A DNA stretch of 35,450 bases from positions 1 to 35,450 of the forward strand of contig DGQT01000022.1 of the NCBI GenBank assembly GCA_002390845.1, in the 5' to 3' direction. The position numbers were made by a program, and so were the translations under genes. Source of the stretch: Chitinophagaceae bacterium UBA4407 (GTDB taxonomy: Bacteria > Bacteroidota > Bacteroidia > Chitinophagales > Chitinophagaceae). This document shows, in pieces, positions 32,544 to 35,450 of the stretch (position 1 is its first letter; every line of letters begins with the position of its first letter). The notes under the pieces are model-generated. The model was not told the DNA's origin and searched no databases. It worked only from the letters and a program-made list of their open reading frames with translations.

Positions 32544-33515
32544 ATGAGGAAAATAAAATATTACTATAACACGCACACACTGCGATACGAAAAGCTTGAA
32601 ACGCCTTTACGTGTAAAACTGCTGCGCCTGTTTGGATTTATAGCCACAAGTATTGCAATAGCAATATTGATTGTTGCGGTTGCTTTTCAATATATTGATT
32701 CGCCCAAAGAAAAAATTCTGCAACAGCAAAATGATGATTTGACAGAAAATTATGCGGTACTGCAGCAACGTGTAGCGCAGTTACAAAAACAAACATTGGA
32801 ATTGGAAAACCGCGACAACAATGTGTACCGTGCTATTTTTGAATCTACACCTATCCCTGACAGTGCAAGGCTTAAAGAAATTGAAAAATCAAAAGAAGTT
32901 CAACTGGTGCAAAGTATGGGAGAAACAGAACTGGTAAAAAGTTTAACAGCGCAACTGAATACGCTTTCTTTAAGGGTTGCATACCAGGCAAAATCGTACG
33001 GCGATATTGATGGCATGATAAAAAATAAAGAGAAACTACTGGCTGCCATACCGGCAATACAACCGGTTAGCAATAAAGATCTTACAAGAATTGCCAGTGG
33101 TTTTGGATACCGGGTAGACCCGGTTTATAAAGTAACTAAATTTCATGCAGGCCTTGATTTTACTGCACCACAGGGAACGCCTATTTATGCAACCGCCGAT
33201 GGTGTTGTAAAAGAAGCTGATTACAATGCCGGAGGGTTTGGTAATCACGTATTAATCAGTCATGGTTATGGCTATGAAACATTGTATGGACACATGTACC
33301 GCATAAAAGCAAAGGTTGGCCAGAAAATCAGCCGGGGCGAAGTAATTGGATATGTTGGCAGTACAGGTAAAAGCACAGGGCCGCACTGCCATTACGAGGT
33401 TCATAAAGGCGGCGACCCCGTTGATCCTGTTTATTATTTTTACAACGATCTTACCCCCGAACAATACGACCGTTTATTAAAACTTGCGGCGGCGGCGAAT
33501 CAGAGTTTTGATTAA
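32544..33515 (+). CDS. M23 family metallopeptidase (LytM-type murein endopeptidase)
   Basis: A 323-residue envelope protein. A basic cytoplasmic start (MRKIKYYYNTHTLRYEKLETP) is followed by one membrane anchor (about 29-49) and a coiled-coil periplasmic stalk (about 55-145). A C-terminal M23 domain follows (about 185-295). Zinc ligands are visible: HAGLDF gives His201 and Asp205, and HCHYEV gives His283, with His250 and His281 as the other catalytic histidines. Such enzymes cut peptidoglycan cross-bridges or act in divisome and shape control. The divergent placement beside alaS is one I recall from other Bacteroidota. Confidence 0.92.
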   Translation: MRKIKYYYNTHTLRYEKLETPLRVKLLRLFGFIATSIAIAILIVAVAFQYIDSPKEKILQQQNDDLTENYAVLQQRVAQLQKQTLELENRDNNVYRAIFESTPIPDSARLKEIEKSKEVQLVQSMGETELVKSLTAQLNTLSLRVAYQAKSYGDIDGMIKNKEKLLAAIPAIQPVSNKDLTRIASGFGYRVDPVYKVTKFHAGLDFTAPQGTPIYATADGVVKEADYNAGGFGNHVLISHGYGYETLYGHMYRIKAKVGQKISRGEVIGYVGSTGKSTGPHCHYEVHKGGDPVDPVYYFYNDLTPEQYDRLLKLAAAANQSFD

Positions 33516-33588
33516 GCTGCTATGCGATTAAATTTATTATTGTTTCTGCAATCGAAATATTACATTCACTTATAAAAAACCAATTGTT

Positions 33589-34095
33589 ATGTTTGAAAAC
33601 CTTCTCAACTTAGTAAAACAACATGCAGGAGACGCGATTATTAATAATCCTGCCATACCAAATGAACACAATGATGAAGCTGTTTCGATGGCCTCGAATT
33701 CCATTATGGACGGGCTTAAAGGCGCATTGGCCGGTGGCGGAATTAATGATATCGTTAGCATGTTCAGCCAAAACGATAATGCTGCTGCATCACCAGTATC
33801 TCAAAATATTCAGGGCAATTTTGTACAAAGCCTTATAAGCAGGTTTGGGATAGATCAGTCACAAGCCGGCAATATTGCCTCAAGCTTAATACCTGTAGTA
33901 ATGCAAAAATTTGTACATAAAACCAATGACCCCAACGACAGCAGCTTTGATATACAAGGTATCCTAAGTAGTATAACAGGCGGCCAAACATCAGGGTTTG
34001 ACGTTCAGGGTTTACTAAATAAATTTACTGGTGGTGGAGGTAATTCAACATCAGGCGGTGGGCTAATGGATGCGGTAACCGGATTTTTTAAATAA
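33589..34095 (+). CDS. DUF937-like small hypothetical protein
   Basis: A 168-residue protein without signal peptide. The N-terminal part (MFENLLNLVKQHAGDAIINNPAIPNEHNDEAV, in short blocks) and the ISRFGIDQSQAGNIASSLIPVVMQKF segment fit DUF937-type helical proteins of unknown function. The C-terminal third is rich in G, S and N, with repeated FDIQGILSSITGG / FDVQGLLNKFTGG units. It is 73 bp after the M23 gene and could be cotranscribed with it. A clear terminator follows. Confidence 0.65.
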   Translation: MFENLLNLVKQHAGDAIINNPAIPNEHNDEAVSMASNSIMDGLKGALAGGGINDIVSMFSQNDNAAASPVSQNIQGNFVQSLISRFGIDQSQAGNIASSLIPVVMQKFVHKTNDPNDSSFDIQGILSSITGGQTSGFDVQGLLNKFTGGGGNSTSGGGLMDAVTGFFK

Positions 34096-34118
34096 GTTAA
34101 TAACCTCATACCTATAAG

Positions 34119-34146
34119 GCTCCGGATTTAGTCTGGAGCTTTTTTT
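34119..34146 (+). terminator. Intrinsic terminator after the DUF937-like gene
   Basis: GCTCCGGA pairs with TCTGGAGC (8 bp with one wobble, five-base loop) and is followed by seven Ts. It lies about 25 bp after the stop codon. Confidence 0.92.
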
Positions 34147-34186
34147 ATTGTTCTTAAAAGCCTAAAGTACAATTGGTGTAGTGCTA

Positions 34187-34314
34187 TTTTTTTGACCAGG
34201 CTCAGGGACTACTATGAAGCTTCACTTGCGTCGCACTCTTGTACGACAAAACCATTGGCAGCAATGCAAGCCAGAGAATACTATTTTTTGAAAAATTATA
34301 AACCAGGGCCACAT
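34187..34314 (+). repeat. Dispersed palindromic element, copy O
   Basis: The outer end TTTTTTTGACCAGGCTC starts near 34187. ACTACTATGAAGCTTCAC leads to the core TTGCGTCGCACTCTTGTAC at 34227-34245. The right arm is degenerate and ends around AAACCAGGGCC at 34302-34312. It lies between the terminator and the beta-barrel gene. Confidence 0.8.
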
Positions 34315-34353
34315 TGAATATTTCAATTTATTCATGATTTAATTTTTAGCTTC

Positions 34354-35136
34354 ATGAACTACAAAGACTTTATGACAAAAAATATATTGAAATATCTTCT
34401 TGGAATATTTACACTATTCACAATTAGTAATTGTGCTGCTCAATCTGGTATACGTTTGGGGCTGAAAGGTGGTATTGGCATACCTGATCTTAAAGCTTCG
34501 GGAGATAACCCCGTGAGTAGCGGATGGTCATCCACGTTAGGGCCATATATTGGAGCAGTTGCAGAAATACAATTAAATGACCGACTTTACCTGCAGGGAG
34601 AACTTAACTACGCCTCTCAGGGAGGCAAGAAAAACGGTGTACAAGCGATAGCTACAAGTGAACTTTCTGCATATATTACACCCGGGCAGGAGCTTCCTCC
34701 ATACATCTATGCAAATTTCAAGAGCGAGGTGAAGATTAATTATGTAGAACTTCCAATTTTAGTTAAAATAAACTTTTCCGTAGAAAAATCATTTTCCTTT
34801 TTTGTAAACGGAGGAATTTATGCTGGTTATTTACTTACTGCCAAGAATGTTACGGGTGGCTCAAGTAATGTATATCTGGATGAAAAGCTAACACAGCCAC
34901 TAACTCCTGCAGCAATATCTTTTGATCATTCTACCGAAATAAAAGATAACATCAAAAAATTCAATTTTGGTTTACAAGGTGGAATTGGGATATCATACGA
35001 TCTGCCGAATAAAAATAGACTATTACTTACAGGAGGCGGGAATTACGGGTTGATTCATCTTCAAAAGAACGAAGACAATGGAAAAAATAATACCGGTGCA
35101 GCAACAATAACATTATCATACCTGATTCATTTTTGA
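34354..35136 (+). CDS. Outer-membrane beta-barrel (porin-like, PorT/OMP_b-brl) protein
   Basis: A 260-residue protein. The signal peptide is ILKYLLGIFTLFTISNCAAQ (about 11-30). Antiparallel beta strands with alternating hydrophobic residues follow: IRLGLKGGIGIP, SSTLGPYIGAVAEIQLNDRLYLQGELNYASQGG, NYVELPILVKINF, FFVNGGIYAGYLL and the last strand ATITLSYLIHF. The pattern fits the small Bacteroidota outer-membrane barrels with eight or ten strands. Its transported or bound ligand is unknown. An internal ATG at 34372 would shorten the n-region by six residues and is equally possible. Confidence 0.8.
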   Translation: MNYKDFMTKNILKYLLGIFTLFTISNCAAQSGIRLGLKGGIGIPDLKASGDNPVSSGWSSTLGPYIGAVAEIQLNDRLYLQGELNYASQGGKKNGVQAIATSELSAYITPGQELPPYIYANFKSEVKINYVELPILVKINFSVEKSFSFFVNGGIYAGYLLTAKNVTGGSSNVYLDEKLTQPLTPAAISFDHSTEIKDNIKKFNFGLQGGIGISYDLPNKNRLLLTGGGNYGLIHLQKNEDNGKNNTGAATITLSYLIHF

Positions 35137-35450
35137 AAAAAGCTTAAAGATTTGTAGCAAATATTACTCACTGGGGTTTTAATTTTAGAAATCAGATATT
35201 TGTTAGAAGTGTAAAAAATAAACTTGTTTAAACATTTTCAACTAAATTTTATTGATTAACATTAAATAGAGGATTACTTAACATTTTCTTATTAAACTTT
35301 GAATGAACTTTGTATCTTATTCAGGAGGTTATTTTACAGAAAATTAAAGGTTGTGGAAAGGGAGTTAACAAGTCGTATAAATTTTCTGGCATTGCATTTG
35401 TAAATCATAAAGAAAAGTAGTTATAAAGATTTTCTCATAAGCAGTTAGTT
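35137..35450. other. AT-rich region to the window end, no gene recognised
   Basis: This stretch of about 314 bp lacks any long ORF and any copy of the palindromic element. It contains runs such as ATTAAACTTTGAATGAACTTTG near 35290-35312 that resemble Bacteroidota promoter parts, so it may be the upstream region of a gene beyond the window. Nothing firmer can be said. Confidence 0.4.

Overview
The window looks like a chromosomal segment from a member of Bacteroidota, most likely Chitinophagaceae; the family assignment is inference. The signs are a SusC/SusD pair, two proteins with Por-type C-terminal secretion tails, promoters of the TAnnTTTG type, A-rich rather than Shine-Dalgarno leaders, and moderate-to-low GC. 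I see no tRNA, rRNA, CRISPR array, transposase or phage gene.

Layout. (1) 1-3046, + strand: the 3' part of queE, a membrane sterol-desaturase/fatty-acid-hydroxylase family protein, and a luciferase-like flavin monooxygenase. (2) 3478-12795, + strand: a small glycan-uptake locus with susC, susD, a PKD lipoprotein, a secreted parallel beta-helix protein with a T9SS tail and a DUF4874/DUF4832 lipoprotein. It contains no recognisable glycoside hydrolase or dedicated regulator. (3) 12950-27666, - strand: a BaiN/HI0933-type flavoprotein and map downstream of the S10-spc ribosomal supercluster, which runs in transcription order rpsJ-rplC-rplD-rplW-rplB-rpsS-rplV-rpsC-rplP-rpmC-rpsQ-rplN-rplX-rplE-rpsN-rpsH-rplF-rplR-rpsE-rpmD-rplO-secY. 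A good promoter lies just upstream of rpsJ. The str genes (rpsL-rpsG-fusA) and the alpha genes (infA-rpmJ-rpsM-rpsK-rpsD-rpoA-rplQ) are not attached at either end. (4) 28009-35136: a secreted intradiol dioxygenase-like protein (- strand), alaS (- strand), a divergent M23 peptidase, a small DUF937-like protein and an outer-membrane beta-barrel protein.

The most striking content is intergenic. A family of imperfect-palindromic elements, up to about 220 bp, occurs 15 times in 35 kb. Each has a 19-bp core, TTGCGTCGCACTCTTGTAC or its reverse complement, often as two facing arms, with outer ends that resemble TTTTTTTGAnCCnGGC. Nearly every non-trivial intergenic gap holds exactly one copy, including three spacers inside the ribosomal operon. 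One copy lies within the 5' coding region of susD and is read through in frame. Another carries six tandem GTCGAC-type heptamers in its loop. Several remaining ribosomal spacers carry a second kind of structure: inverted arrays of degenerate 7- or 8-bp units, with a different unit in each spacer. Together these form an unusually dense repeat system whose mobilising enzyme, if there is one, is not in this window.
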